NCBI GenBank assembly: GCA_965153455.1
Contig: OZ234504.1
Span: forward strand, 11,470,001 to 11,534,000
From: Sphagnum compactum
Lineage: Eukaryota; Bryophyta; Sphagnopsida; Sphagnales
Direction of reading: 5' to 3'
DNA: 64,000 bases
Position numbers and translations under genes: made by a program. The notes under the pieces were generated by a model. The model was not told the origin of the DNA, did not search any database, and saw only the letters and a list, made by a program, of their open reading frames with translations. Positions 34,861 to 47,189 of this stretch are shown in pieces (position 1 is the first letter of the stretch; every line of letters begins with the position of its first letter).

Positions 34861-37860
34861 GGAGATATACCATTTTGGTTTTTAAAAATATTGCAACTTT
34901 CATCTGAAAAAAAAATTTAATTAAAATTTTTTTGAGGTGTACTTTTTCTAATTGACAAATTTTCATATTTGGGTTGTGAAAATCAAATGATAAACCTAAC
35001 AGTTATTACATTTGTGAAAATTGGCACCTTTGATAACAAACTTATTATGAAAAAAATTATGGAAGCCCTGATTAATTCTCACCATCCCCCCGTTAAATAT
35101 TAAAATTTGAATTGATTTTCATAAACCACCTTTAAAAACCAAAATTAACAATTTTATTTTTAAAATGAAAATTACCCAACATTAGTTACAACCCTAGAAA
35201 ACCTTTGACCTTTGTTTCATTAAAAACCTACTCATTAACACAAGGTATCACCTTTGGCTTTCATTGGCCCAATGATTTCAATGTTCATAACACTTTATTG
35301 TAAACGGATGAACCTTTTTTTTTTTTTTTTTGCATGGATAAAATGAAGGCATTTTGATTATCGTGAAGGATGTTTATATTTGGTAAACACAAGAACTTGC
35401 ATTGGTTATTGTAAATCATGTTGATTCATTCACACTTTGATTATTTTGGTAACCAACACCCTTTCATTGGTTACCTAGTCCATAGTAGGTAATTATAACA
35501 TCATGTCATTTTTTTTATCAAGTATTAAAAGTTAAGGTGACTACAATCAATTCCAATTCTTAATAAGTCCATGGGTGAATCCATCTGGACAAGTTTATGG
35601 GCAAATTTGCTAGGCTAAACCTATGGACACACTAATAAAGCCCATGCAACCCAACACCCATTAATCCACCATTTCATTTTGCCCCATTTTAAGCTCAAAT
35701 GAATGAACCCCTTGCATGTCCAACAATTTTTGCCTAAATTAATTTGCCTACCTATTTATGCCCACCCAACTATTTTTGTACCTACCTACCTGTTAGGTAC
35801 CACATATTTCCTCCCTACTTATTTATTTCTTTTGTTACACCTCCTTTCTCATACATCCCTCCCTCTTTTCACAACCAAGCTCCATTGCCATCCCCCCCCC
35901 CCCCCCCCCCCCAAAGTTTGTCAAGAGCTTTTTCACCATTCTTGCCAAATTCCTTCACCGTTAGCATTGTCATATGTCCCCAAGTCCTACTCTCTTGTTT
36001 TGTTGCCACATTTTAGTGAACTAACTCCTTCCCCCTTCTTCACCTAAGTTCCCTTCTATTTTGTTGTTGCATATGGCAAGGGTTTAAGAAAAATAAGGCA
36101 AGGACAAATAGGCCAAGCATGGTTTTCTTTTTTTTTTTGTTTTTTTTCCCGGTTTGTCTTTTAGTAATTCTTTTTCTTCTTCTTGTCATATTATCCTTGA
36201 TAAAAAAAAAATCTTTTATTTTCAATAGAAACTAAGGTGATAACATGGGACCCAAAGCATGGGAAGCACAAACCATCAAAAGCAACATGGCTCAAGGCAG
36301 TGGAGGTAGTGACAAAATACCTTGAATAAGAAATGATTCATGGCCAAGGTAAGTTTACAAAAAAATCTTACAATTTTTATTTCGAAAATTTCACATTGTC
36401 ATGTCTTTAACAATAGTTCTAATGATCTTTGCTTACATGGAGTGGACTTCGTGCCACCACATAAGAGGCTTTGTGGTGAAGGTGATCCACATTCAATTGA
36501 TGTGTCAACAATTCCTCACATTGATCCATGTATTAAAGGTGATTCAATTTCCAAACATTTGCCATCAAGTGCATAACATTAGTGATGAAAATAATAGTTT
36601 TAAAAGGGTTTTGTTTTCAAATCATAATAATATTTATCATCTATTTTTGTACATTGATGGATTAGTTTTGAATTCTTATACACTTTGTAACATGACACAT
36701 TTATGTACAATTTCCTTCCTTTTGGGTGTAAAACCTTTTGCAATCTAGTTGTATATATTAACATTCGTTTTTAAATAAAAATAATTATTGTTATTTTCAT
36801 ATCAATTATGAAACTAATGCCTTCATCTTCCCACCATCAATTACAAATACATATAACAAATGAAAATATTGTAAAGACCTTTGCCATGTTAGATTGCAAT
36901 TTGTAAAAAATGAAAGCATTGTGAACATCCTTCCCATGTTAAATTAGATTTTGTGAAAAATTGGAAGATATATATCGTAATTCTTTTGCCATTTTTCCAT
37001 TTTCCATGTACAAAAAAATTAAGGGTATTGCAATCCTTTAACCATTTTACCATTTTTATTACAATAAAAAAAAGAAATTTCATTATTTTTGTCATTTTGT
37101 CACTTGTAGTTAGAGTTTATAAAAAATGATGGTATTAAATTTTCCAATCTACCCAAGGAATACATATATTCCTACCAACTCTTAAATGATAGTATTCAAT
37201 AATATCTCATCACAAAAAAATTGGTTAGAAGATATGTCATATTGACCCTATTTCACTAGTTATCAAACATAAATTTTTTAAATCTAAAAGCTAAATCATT
37301 ACATAATGACATGATTAAAATTTAAGACATTACTTTGAAAATTTTCAAACAAATATTCTTAAGTTAAATTCTATGTTATGAAGCAAAAAATATTTTAAAA
37401 TATTTTAAAATTATGAAATCCAAGAAATGGAAATCCATTGTGGAAGATTTTCATTTGAGACTTAAAAACTAAAAATAAATGCAGGTCTAAAATGTAAAAA
37501 TTAACTGGATTTTAATTTGGCATGTGAAATTGCATAATAAAACTTACATAATTACAAGTAAATACATGTTTTGAACTTACATTAAATTAAAAATAAAATA
37601 TTTTCCATTTGAAATTTTTATTCAAATATCTAAACTGAATGAATTTCTTTACACTCAAATTTAAATTAATAAAGATTAATAACTAATAAAATATCATAAT
37701 AATTTCTAAAATGTGAAATTACATAAATTATAATCTTCTAATTAAATATCTGAAATTGATTTCATTATTAAGTTATAAAATTATATAAGCACATCATAGT
37801 GTGCAAGATAGTAAATAATCATGATTATATTTGTGTGATGGTAGTATTTGTCACAAGATG
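34861..37860. other. AT-rich intergenic DNA
   Basis: No gene supported. Contains a T run (35313-35330), pyrimidine-rich stretches around 35740-36060 and 36121-36185, and AT-rich DNA at 36760-37850. The open frames at 35703-36047 and 36340-36748 have no recognisable motif. Confidence 0.5.
35892..35912. repeat. Poly-C run of 21
   Basis: An uninterrupted run of 21 C in a pyrimidine-rich setting. Runs of this length are unusual in plant intergenic DNA and prone to length error. Confidence 0.95.
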
Positions 37861-37925
37861 AATGTGTGGTTGGATGGTTGAAAAATTGGTTAGGCCAAGG
37901 AGGTGTTGGGTTCAATCCCTCTCAT
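37861..37925 (+). mobile_element. tRNA-derived SINE head
   Basis: Contains GTGTGGTTGGATGG (A box TGGTTGGATGG) and, about 32 bp later, GGGTTCAATCCC, a perfect RNA polymerase III B box (GGTTCRANTCC). The spacing and order fit the tRNA-like head of a plant SINE rather than a functional tRNA: no cloverleaf with an anticodon stem was found. The 3' extent is unclear and may run to about 38040. Confidence 0.6.
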
Positions 37926-38050
37926 GACATTGACTTACTTATACATAGTGGCATTGGACACTTGTGTGATACATGCCTACATAATCAAATAAGACATGTC
38001 ACTTTGACCATGGCACATATGACTATGTTGAGGTGTCTAATGGCATGGCA

Positions 38051-38422
38051 ACAACGACATAAAACTTTGTACTTTGTAATGCTTGACAATTGAACTGGAG
38101 AATATACATGGTTGTAGGGTCCATGAGATCACGAGCATGTATAAGATTTAAAACCAATGTAGCAAGCATCATCATTTCCATCATTTTGTAAGTAGCTTTG
38201 TTGAATGAACATGGAAGGTTGAGCCAACCTTTGTAATTAAAATCAACAACATAAAATTTTGTATTTTGTAGTGTTTGACAATTGAATTGGAGAATATACA
38301 TGATCATCATGTCCATGATTTCATGTGCATGTTTAAAATTTAAGACCAATCTAACAACCATCATCATTTCTATCATTTGATAAAATATCTTTGTTAAAAT
38401 AACATGAAAGGTTGAGCCAAAA
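38051..38422. repeat. Tandem duplication, two 190-bp copies
   Basis: Copies begin near 38051 and 38243. Shared blocks in order: ACATAAAA.TTTGTA.TTTGTA, TTGACAATTGAA.TGGAGAAT, TGTCCATGA, CATCATCATTTC, and ACATG.AAGGTTGAGCC. About 80 percent identical by eye. It lies just downstream of the SINE head. Confidence 0.85.
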
Positions 38423-40939
38423 ATAATGACTTGCTTTCATTTAGTCTTTTGAATGAGAACTTGTGACATTGTAGCAAAATACTCATTTCTCTTTGCTTTT
38501 GACATGCACCAAGGGGACAACCTTGTCGTGATCCCAAATTTTTTATGAAGACTTCTTGGTTCTCACTTATAGGATGTGGATGTGTAGCTTGTTGTTTCCC
38601 CTAGCCTTTGTTTCCAAACAATTCATGAAAAGTAATCATTGTTATTTTTTGCTAAAATCGTGATTGGATTCTCCAAGTTTATTATTAACGAATTTTATTT
38701 GTGAAACATTGAAACTATAAAAAATGGATTAAAAATTGCATAAAACATTCAGCAATTTCTCACTTGGATTAAGTTTTCTTGATCTTGACACTCTACTTGT
38801 TGCTAGGGCACAACATTTTTTTTCCATTGTGACTAAATCAACAAAACAAGGAAGCCAATAGCAATGAGCTCACAAAATTGAACATACCAAAATTGCAACA
38901 CAAGAATGATTGTAGGGAAAGAAGATAACATAACACATACTAATTTCATCATTTTTATTAAAAAATTAATATATCACCAAGATTTGATGTAACATGGAAG
39001 CATTAACATAAGGCACCAAAAGCTAATGTTAACTTTATCACTTGAGCAAACCCTTGATGTAACACAACCACCTACCAACTCAGACATGGTGTTAACTAAT
39101 GTGTAGGTCTGAACATGAAGGTAAATAAGTCATCGTATGGTATCATCTCTATATCGCCATTGTAGCACTATGTGCGAATGATCCTTTAAGTGTTGTTTGT
39201 AAGAAAGGGATGGGAATGTAATTGAGTACTATGTTAGCAAGTAAATAAGTAAGGGCACTTGGTGGGTTGCTAGGCAAGGAGATGCATGTGGATGGTTAGT
39301 AAATAACTAACCACCAGGGTTAAGCTATAGGTCAGGAATACGACGGAAAAGTGTTTCCTGTTCACACAACATCCATCCTGCATGGTGTGTTGGTGGGTCC
39401 TGGTTCATTCTGGCCGACAAGAGATGCCTTTACACTCTATCTACTGAAGCCAAAATGGTGGTGTTGTAGATAAAGGTACCTTACTTACTATGCCCCTTTG
39501 GATATAGAGATACTCTTGTTGGACAAGTGATTTTGTACTGGCTGCTGCTGCACAAAGTGCTTCCAAAATGGTGTTTTAAATAGGGTTTTGAAATTTTTGC
39601 ATAAAGCTTTTGCTTGCAAGATTTTTGCACTTCACTTCCCTCAAGAGATCATTCCCCAGATGTTTGGATTTTGTCCATCCTCATCAGCACTTGGATGACA
39701 AAAGGAACTTTCTTGTAAATCCCCCTCCACCCCCTCTCCCCTGGGCCCTCCCCAGTGTTTTTTTTTTTTTCCAATTCTTTTAAATTTTGAAAAAAGGTAA
39801 ATTTTTGCTGAATAAAAAGCATTTTACACTGGGAATTTTTTTTTTCTATACTAAAATTTCATGACATAGCAAAAAACAAGTCTGCCAAAAAAATCCTTAT
39901 CAAGTGAAGATTTTGCATTCTGGATGTCTTGTTCACTCATACTATTGTAGCCCTGCTGATGGCACAAGTGTGAACTGGTCACCCAACTAAATTTTTCCTT
40001 CCAAAATCATTTAATTGAATTTCCAATGACAAAAAAAACTTACTCAAAAATCAATATCTTATTCACCTTAGCTCTAAAATTTTCCAAATCACCTTCATTA
40101 AGCCCTACTCATTGAGGGCTTTCTAACAATATCCAAAGTGCACCCAAATTCCCATATAATATTAAATTTAAATTTAAATGAAATTTTAGTGAAAAAAAAT
40201 TGGTTCAATATTCAATAGCTTCTTCACCCTAGGTTGAAAATCAACTAGTGCACTCCGACTCACTGAGGTTTTTCCAATGGTACCAAGAGGGCAGGCAGTA
40301 AGGAAATCTCCCCCCTTGGGCTTTACCCTACACAAAATATTTTAATAACCTAATGTAAGCAATTAGGGTTTAATCTATTGTTATTGAAGGGTTCTTAGAA
40401 AATATGATGCTACTATGGACTATAGGGTTTGTACACACAAGTACACACAGATTACAATTTCTGCAAAGTGGTTTTGGTTGTGGTGTGCAAGCTGCTATCC
40501 CATCTCCCTGAAGCCTCTGAAGGCTATTATACCAACTTTGCTCAATCATCCTGTATGTAAGTTACTGAGTTCAGGCAGACTTGACAATGTGCGGTGCAGT
40601 ATGAGTTGTACCCTGTTGCGGGAGGTGGTGGGGGATCAGTGTTGTGCAGTCCAATGATTTTGTTAATAACTTCTGCTTTGGGTTCCCTTTTTTCTTAAAA
40701 TTCATTTTAGAAATTGATGAACCTGCTTCAAGGTTTTTGCTTTTCTGACAATTTTTAAGATCCACACAACCTCTGGTAGTCATAGCTTTTTGAAAATTCT
40801 CAGAAAGCCAAAGAATTATGGGTTTGTGAAAAGAAATTCAAAGAACTAGCAGTCTTCATTAATTAAAGTAACCCACAAGTTTATGGTAGGTTGTTCTTTT
40901 GGCCCAGTTCTGTGATTCTTTTGAACCTCAGATAAGAGT
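38423..40939. other. Intergenic DNA, no gene seen
   Basis: No coding region supported. The part at 39090-39540 is less AT-rich. The stretch 40090-40330 (ACTCATTGAGGGCTTTC, then CACTGAGG..TTTCCAATGGTACCAA) resembles 12190-12290, hinting at a shared dispersed element. Confidence 0.4.
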
Positions 40940-43900
40940 CAAAATGTGATGAAACCCTGCCAACCATCAATTAACCACAGCACCCCAAAAAGGGCAAAAC
41001 AAGGAACAAAATGGAAGGACCCATGTCCAAGAAGACAAACCAACCACCTAAGAGGGCAAACCACAAGGGGAACATCAAGTTCCTGGACCCCCTTCCGTTG
41101 CGAGAAGCATTTCAAATAAGGAAAGGGGAGGACCTCCTAAAAGGATGCCTAGCCTAGACAGACCCTCACCTATAGCAACAACACATCTCAAAAACAACAC
41201 ATCTCAAAATAAAGATTACATGCGCACATGGTAATGCCATTAACACCCTCTGCCTATAAAATGCGCACAAAATTGAAAGAGGAGGGCTTCCAATGCCCTT
41301 CACTCCCCATGCCATGTTGGCGCATCGATGAACAAAGCCATCTACTTGCTGGTGAAGACATTCGAAAACCTCTACAACTAGATGGAGAAGAAACATGTCC
41401 GTTTGGGAGATCACACTTGGATCCACCTTGCCACTCCTCAGACCCTCACCTCTATTCATGCGCTTTGTTAAACACCTACATTACTTGCACATGACAAACC
41501 ACATGCCAATGAACTTCCACATTTAGATTTGTTTCGTATCCTAAGGCTCACCTGGACCTCTAGACGAATGGGACTAAACCCGCTACGGATTTCCCAAGTG
41601 GTCCAAGGCCTTGTCGCTTGAAGTTACCATCTCCCATCTTCCAACCTAACCACCAACTTGTTTAGCTTGGGACTTAGTGCATCACAGACATCTCCCTGGC
41701 CTCCTTCCCAGTTTAACAACACTCATGAATTGCATAGGTGCCAACGAATGAAAGTTCATGTTTGCCAAGAACTGATCACATAAATATTGTCCTTTGCCCA
41801 AGCCATGATTGTCGCAACAACCCCATGAGAAAAAGTAGCTTGCAAAACCAAATAACTCGAGTGGGGTCAATGATGACAATGTCTGCTAATGTGCAGACAC
41901 CATTGATTAATAGCACAATGTCGACTTGACGGCACAAAGATTGTAGGGTAGGGGCAAAAGGACATGGGTTTGTTTTTGCAAGACATAAAATCCCACATCT
42001 CTTGCAATGGCCACAAAATCATCTAGCACATTATCATGCAAGGCCATCCTTTCCCCACCATGAGTGAGCAAAGAAGGTGGATCTCCATAAGATCTAAAAA
42101 TTGGCTACAAATGCAATGTGACACCCAAGGACTAAAGGAAAGGACGGACCCGACCTAATGTGCAATGTGATAGAGAAAACATCTAAAGCCAGGCGGAAAA
42201 AAAGGATGATTAAGTGGGTTGACAACCAAATGCCTACACCCAACCCCACACATAACCTCAAGCATGCCAATGTGAATCAAAAGGTAAATAAAAAAAGATG
42301 TTAGTACATGAATGGTCGTGCAATATCTGTAAAATATTATCTTGAAGGCAATTTATGTTTTTTCCTACCAACTGCTCAAAAAGGGGCACACATATGTTGC
42401 AACCCCCAGGGGAAGAAGCTCTTGCACTAATCTCAAATGCGCCTAGAAAAGGAATGACCCCAAACTATTTGTACTTATCACCTCCAACAAAAACAAGCGA
42501 AAATTTGACAAAAAACCTAAAAGCTATGATAAGGGTAATTAAGGCCCAACTCCCCAGATAAATAACTAAAGCAATGACCACTAAGGAAATCAAACCTACA
42601 CCCCCATGAAAAATGGGAAAACCACCTATCAATGAATTAATTAAAGGGCCTCAGGGCACTTTAAAGAGCCTGGACCCAAAAGTCTTTCAAAAACTCCCAT
42701 CAAGGTCAAGTTTAAAAACAACAAGATGACTTCGAAAACCTAGAAAGGGGGGGGGGAAGCAACTATTGGGCCCCACTTAGCCTAGCCTAATTTTGGTTAA
42801 GTTTAAATAGTTGACTAATGGAGTTTTAAGGTAACCTTGGGTTCATGGGATAAAAATGTAAGTTTGCTTTTGTTCTAAATGGACTAATAGGAGGTGGGTG
42901 GCCTAGGTAGGATAAGGTGGGAAAAAGGCTAGCTGGATTAGGTTAAGACAAGGTTATTTTATCTTACCTAGATTAGTTAAGCCTGTTGGATAGAAGGGTA
43001 TGGGTAGGGTGCTAGTAATTAGATTTAGGTCAAGACAACAACAATATTTTCCTCTTAAAATGAAGGGGGTAGAAAGCATTGTTGATTGCCCTTCCACCTC
43101 CCAAAGTGATGAATAGTGTGTGATGGAATGAAAGATAGTGAAGATTGATGATGAGGCTATGAAATCCAGGCTGTTAGGAGGCTAGGAATATCATGAAGAT
43201 GCAAGGTGGCATAAAGGGCGGTTGCTACATCATAAGGAGGTGAATTTCCAAGGGGGGCGCCCCCCAAACAACATGGTGGAAGTGGAAGCGAAGGCAATGT
43301 TTGTTGATGATGGCGTCTATTCGAAAGGGGACTCCATGCGCTACTCCATTCCAAATGGCGATGGAAGTATTGAGAACTAATGCTTGGTCCAGCAAAATAA
43401 AGGTAAAAAACGGGGAAGAGATGAAGGGAAGAGGGGTTAATTTCAGGAAGAATAGAAGGTCTCCCCTCTTAAACAAAAGTAAGGAAAGTAAGGAGGAAAA
43501 TAATATGTCTCGAGGCGCTTAAGTTGGTAATGAGTGTTAGTGTGGTTGAAAGTAGGAATTGAATTAGTAATTAGAGAAGGAAGGAAAAAAGGGAAGTAAA
43601 GCTACTTCTAAGTAAGAAGGTGTTTTGTTAGGTATGAGTAGGAACTTGGGTAAAGTAAGAAAACACTAGCTAGGGATTAAGAACTCCAATGTAATTCTCT
43701 TTTTCTTTTGATGTGTAAAGTTTGATTTGAAAAAGCCTTATTCCAAATAGTGCATGTGGTGTGTGTGGGTGGGTGTGTTCCTAGATGCACTTCCTTGGTT
43801 TAGGGTTTCAAATAATTCTAACATGAGTATAGGGACATGGTTGGAAATAGGGAGGGGGTTGCTATTTGGTTTAAACAAGGGCATAATAAGGTAAAATACA

Positions 43901-45890
43901 TGTATAAAGTCATAAAGTTTATTACCTATTTGTGACACTTCTTGGATGTCCTCCAAAGGGTAGGGGGATTGGCTTAGAGCAAAGTGTTAGGGGTGGCTAA
44001 TTTTGTGCCTAACAATAATGAAACAAAAAAGAAGGCCCCTACATTAAACATTTAGAAAGGATACCAAAAGCCACCTAGACATCCCCTAATCTCAGGAGCA
44101 TAATTACATGTTGAACATCTTCACCTAGAGCTTCTTGCAAAAATGAAAAGGTGAAGGAGGCGAGCCAAAGGGGATGCCAAGGATCATGATGCCATCATGG
44201 GGGCAACAAAACCCTTAAGGGAGACAAACCCAAGATGTAAACCAGAAAGAGCTTAGGGCGAACACTTATGGGGTTGAATAAACAACCCCATGGAAGTTTC
44301 CTGGGAAGCAAAATGCCAAAGGCAAGGGAAACAACATGGGCAGGGCTGAAAATATGGGTATCATCAACAAAGGAAAGGAAAAGACATGAAGGGAAAACCC
44401 TTAAAAAATAACACAAAACTCAAAAATGAGCTAGCATAACAAGAGGCCTTACAAGTAGGTTGCTTTAGCATGTGCCCACAAAAGAAAAAATGATAGACAA
44501 AGCCCCTAAAAGAAAAATGATGATTAAAAAACAAAACAACCTAAAGGCCATAAAAAGAATAAAAAAAAAGGAAAAGTTGGGACAACTAGCCTCCTACTAC
44601 CCAAAGTTTCTAAAAGATGGCCTTACGCAAGATGGTGTTGAAAACATTTGCAATGTCTACTCGAAACACCGCCCAATTATGATGGCATCCAAAATGGCCT
44701 ATAGACCATGGACCATAACCTCATAATTTCTTTTAATTACCATTCCGAATCAATATGGTGACAAGTGAGAAGTAAACACATCACAAAATTTCAGTCATAA
44801 AGCCCTACTCACTAGTTAATATATTGCCCCTCCCACTACAATTTAATAGATGTCATTAAAGGGTTTGGCCAAAAGTAAAAACCAATTAGCCCCAAAAACC
44901 TAAACCATAGACCCAAAGATACAACTGGCGACCACATGGGAACATAATTAGTGAAGTTGAATGAAACCACTTGCTAAATCCTCATGGTTAAAATAATCTT
45001 GAAGATGTTCAAAAACCATACTAGATGGACCACCAACTAACAAGTGAAACATGCATAAAAAGTCCAACCTAAAAGAATCAATGAAAAATTCAATGTTTGA
45101 ATCTAATTGCAGTTTAACAAGGAATCCAAGTAAGCAAGGGGAGTTTGTGTCCAGTGAGTGCAAAGTTAACAACACGCTAATCATCTTTGAAGATGCCATA
45201 GTTGGAGTAAGAGGAACAAAAGCCCTAGTGGCACGCGCAAACTCTCCAATGCACCTCAAGGTTAAACTTCATCCTAGTCGACGCGAAAAGGATGCCAAAG
45301 GCAGAATCAAAATTAAGCAAAACTAGTGATGCACCCATAACTAAGGACAAAGTTACCACTTGTGTTTACACCTACAAAAGGTGTTTTGCTTGAAACTCCT
45401 TCCAATCACCAGAAAATAATTGTTGAAAGCGTGCCCTAATATCTTTATGCTCAACTAATCCCCCACGAAGTAGAAGAAAAAGACACCATTGAAGGAATAA
45501 CAAGAATGGTTAGGCCACCACATCAAATGGGTCACGTGTTAAACAATCAAAAGGAAGGTGAAAAGCAAGTTACATGTCATAGCAATGAATTAAAGGGATG
45601 TACGTGTACAAACACAATTGAAGAAAACCCAAATGGATGGTGCTTAAAGGATCTAATGCCAAAATCCAAATGCAAGTTGCTGGGGGAGAAGGGGGCAAAA
45701 GTGAAAATAAAAGAACCTAGAAAACCATATAGAGGAAGAACCTTATGAGCTTGACAATGATTTTGATGCCGAATTATGCCATACCAAGAAAATAAGGCTC
45801 CACAATCAAAACATGGAACATCACAAATGGCCCCGCCCTTAACCCCAAAGAACGATGATAGACTAGAAGGGTCGTAAACCACTCAAAAAA
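40940..45890 (-). pseudogene. LINE-like reverse-transcriptase element, copy A (decayed)
   Basis: Minus-strand relic of a non-LTR-type reverse transcriptase element. In coding order: a Cys/His finger near 45790-45880 (CFDCGALFSWYGIIRHQNHC); RT fragments near 44580-44690 (VDIANVFNTILRKAIF); the catalytic box FVDDTHIFSPAHVV near 44320-44375; a region at 41940-42120 matching the C-terminal part of copy B; and a tail at 40970-41300. Many stops and frameshifts. It is interrupted at about 42730-43980 by unrelated sequence. The same blocks occur in the same coding order in copy B at 47190-49100 on the other strand, which supports the call. The exact LINE clade is not assigned. Confidence 0.7.
42730..43980. 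other. Insertion within LINE copy A
   Basis: About 1.25 kb with no counterpart in copy B, lying between blocks that align with 47690-47760 and 47540-47640. It contains a G run near 42750, GGTA/AGGT-rich stretches (42890-43020), and two overlapping short open frames at 43225-43522 of unknown meaning. No terminal repeats were identified. Confidence 0.45.
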
Positions 45891-45954
45891 CCGAGTTAAA
45901 ACAAAAACCCAGAAGAAGCCCAAGGGTTAAAGAAGGAAAGGCTTCCATTACGCT

Positions 45955-46105
45955 AAAAGATAGGGAAAAAGAAGGAAAGAAAAATGGAAAATAAGAAAAA
46001 ATAAAAGGAAGAAAGGGAGGGAGGGAAAAAAACAAGAAAAAAAAAGAAGCAAAGAAAAAAACAAGAAAAAAAAAGAAGCAAAGAAAAAAAAGAGAAAAAA
46101 AAGAG
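45955..46105 (+). repeat. Purine-only tract
   Basis: About 150 bp that is almost entirely A and G, including a twice-repeated 22-bp unit (AAAGAAGCAAAGAAAAAAAC type). It sits just outside the 5' end of LINE copy A, pyrimidine-rich in the element's sense. Confidence 0.85.
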
Positions 46106-46789
46106 AATAATAATCCTACCTACGTAAAAATTACTGCACTATTCCAACCCACCAACCTGTTTCCTCTTGCCATCGCTAAGACATCTCCTTGATGCGTCTC
46201 TTACCATCACTAGGATCTAGCTCTAAGCCTTTAGAATTCATGAAATTTGCGCATATCCCAAACCCTAATCTATCATTGTTGTTACAACGTGCAATGGCTA
46301 GCCCAGGATGCTACTCTCCCAAACTACTACGACTTATAGTTTTCACATCGCTCACTACCATCCTTTTTTCGTCAACTTATTCCATTCATAGCAACAACCC
46401 AAAAGTCATGGAATATTCCACTAGTTTGTATTCTTCTTGATTCTCTCTCAATGGAATTGGTGGTCATTATTATTATTATTTAGATGTAGTTGAAAATTTC
46501 TTTCCTTTGTCAAGGCATGTTGGAAAGGCTAGTGGATACTTTCTATTTAAAGTCGGCCCTTTTCAAGTACCTTTGTCAAAACCAATTCTATGATTCCTTG
46601 AGAATTGCACATCATTGCTAAGAACCAATTCTTTGGTTTTTCTAAGAACCACTAGTCAAAGGTTCACATACCTGACTTGAGTGAACCAATACCCACAAAT
46701 GCATTAGTTGTGGACAAAGTCATTTTGGTCATTTTGAAATGAACCTAAACCATTTAATCTAAAGCTAACCAAACCTTGAGGTGGGTGTT
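46106..46789. other. Spacer between the two LINE copies
   Basis: About 680 bp of unique-looking DNA. The open frame at 46189-46440 has no recognised motif. Confidence 0.4.
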
Positions 46790-47100
46790 TCTTTTTGTTT
46801 TTGTTTTTTTCACAAGCTCACCCTACCTTTAGATTGTTAAAAAAATTCCCTTTTTTTTCTTTTCCTATTTTTTTGGTCTCATTTTCCTTCATTTATTTAT
46901 TTATTTTCTTCTCTTCCACCTCATCTTTTTCTTTTCCATTGTTGTTATTTTAGTTTTTTCTTCATCATTTTTTAACCTCCTTTTCATACTATTATTGTTT
47001 TTTTCTTCTTTTTTTCCTTTTATTGTTGTGGATTTTTCTTCTTGTTCATTTTTCCTACTTTGTTTTTTTTTTCCATCTTTTGTTTCTTTCTTTTCTTCTA
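46790..47100 (+). repeat. Pyrimidine-rich tract upstream of LINE copy B
   Basis: About 310 bp dominated by T and C (TTTTCTTCTT, TTTCCTTTT words). It mirrors the purine tract at 45955-46105 and lies at the 5' side of copy B, so both LINE copies begin with pyrimidine-rich sequence in their own sense. Confidence 0.75.
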
Positions 47101-47189
47101 TTGTTACAACTTATATTATGGCCTTAGGTTCCTTTGTACTTCAGTCATCATTCTTCCTCAAGGGCTTTGTCAGTCATTCTTTCATCTAT

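Noticed and set aside
37861-37925. Functional tRNA gene
   Set aside because: A and B boxes are present, but no convincing acceptor and anticodon stems were found; a SINE head fits better.
45577-45882. 101-codon minus-strand frame as an independent zinc-finger gene
   Set aside because: Its C/H finger lies at the expected upstream end of the decayed LINE copy A and is followed by stops.
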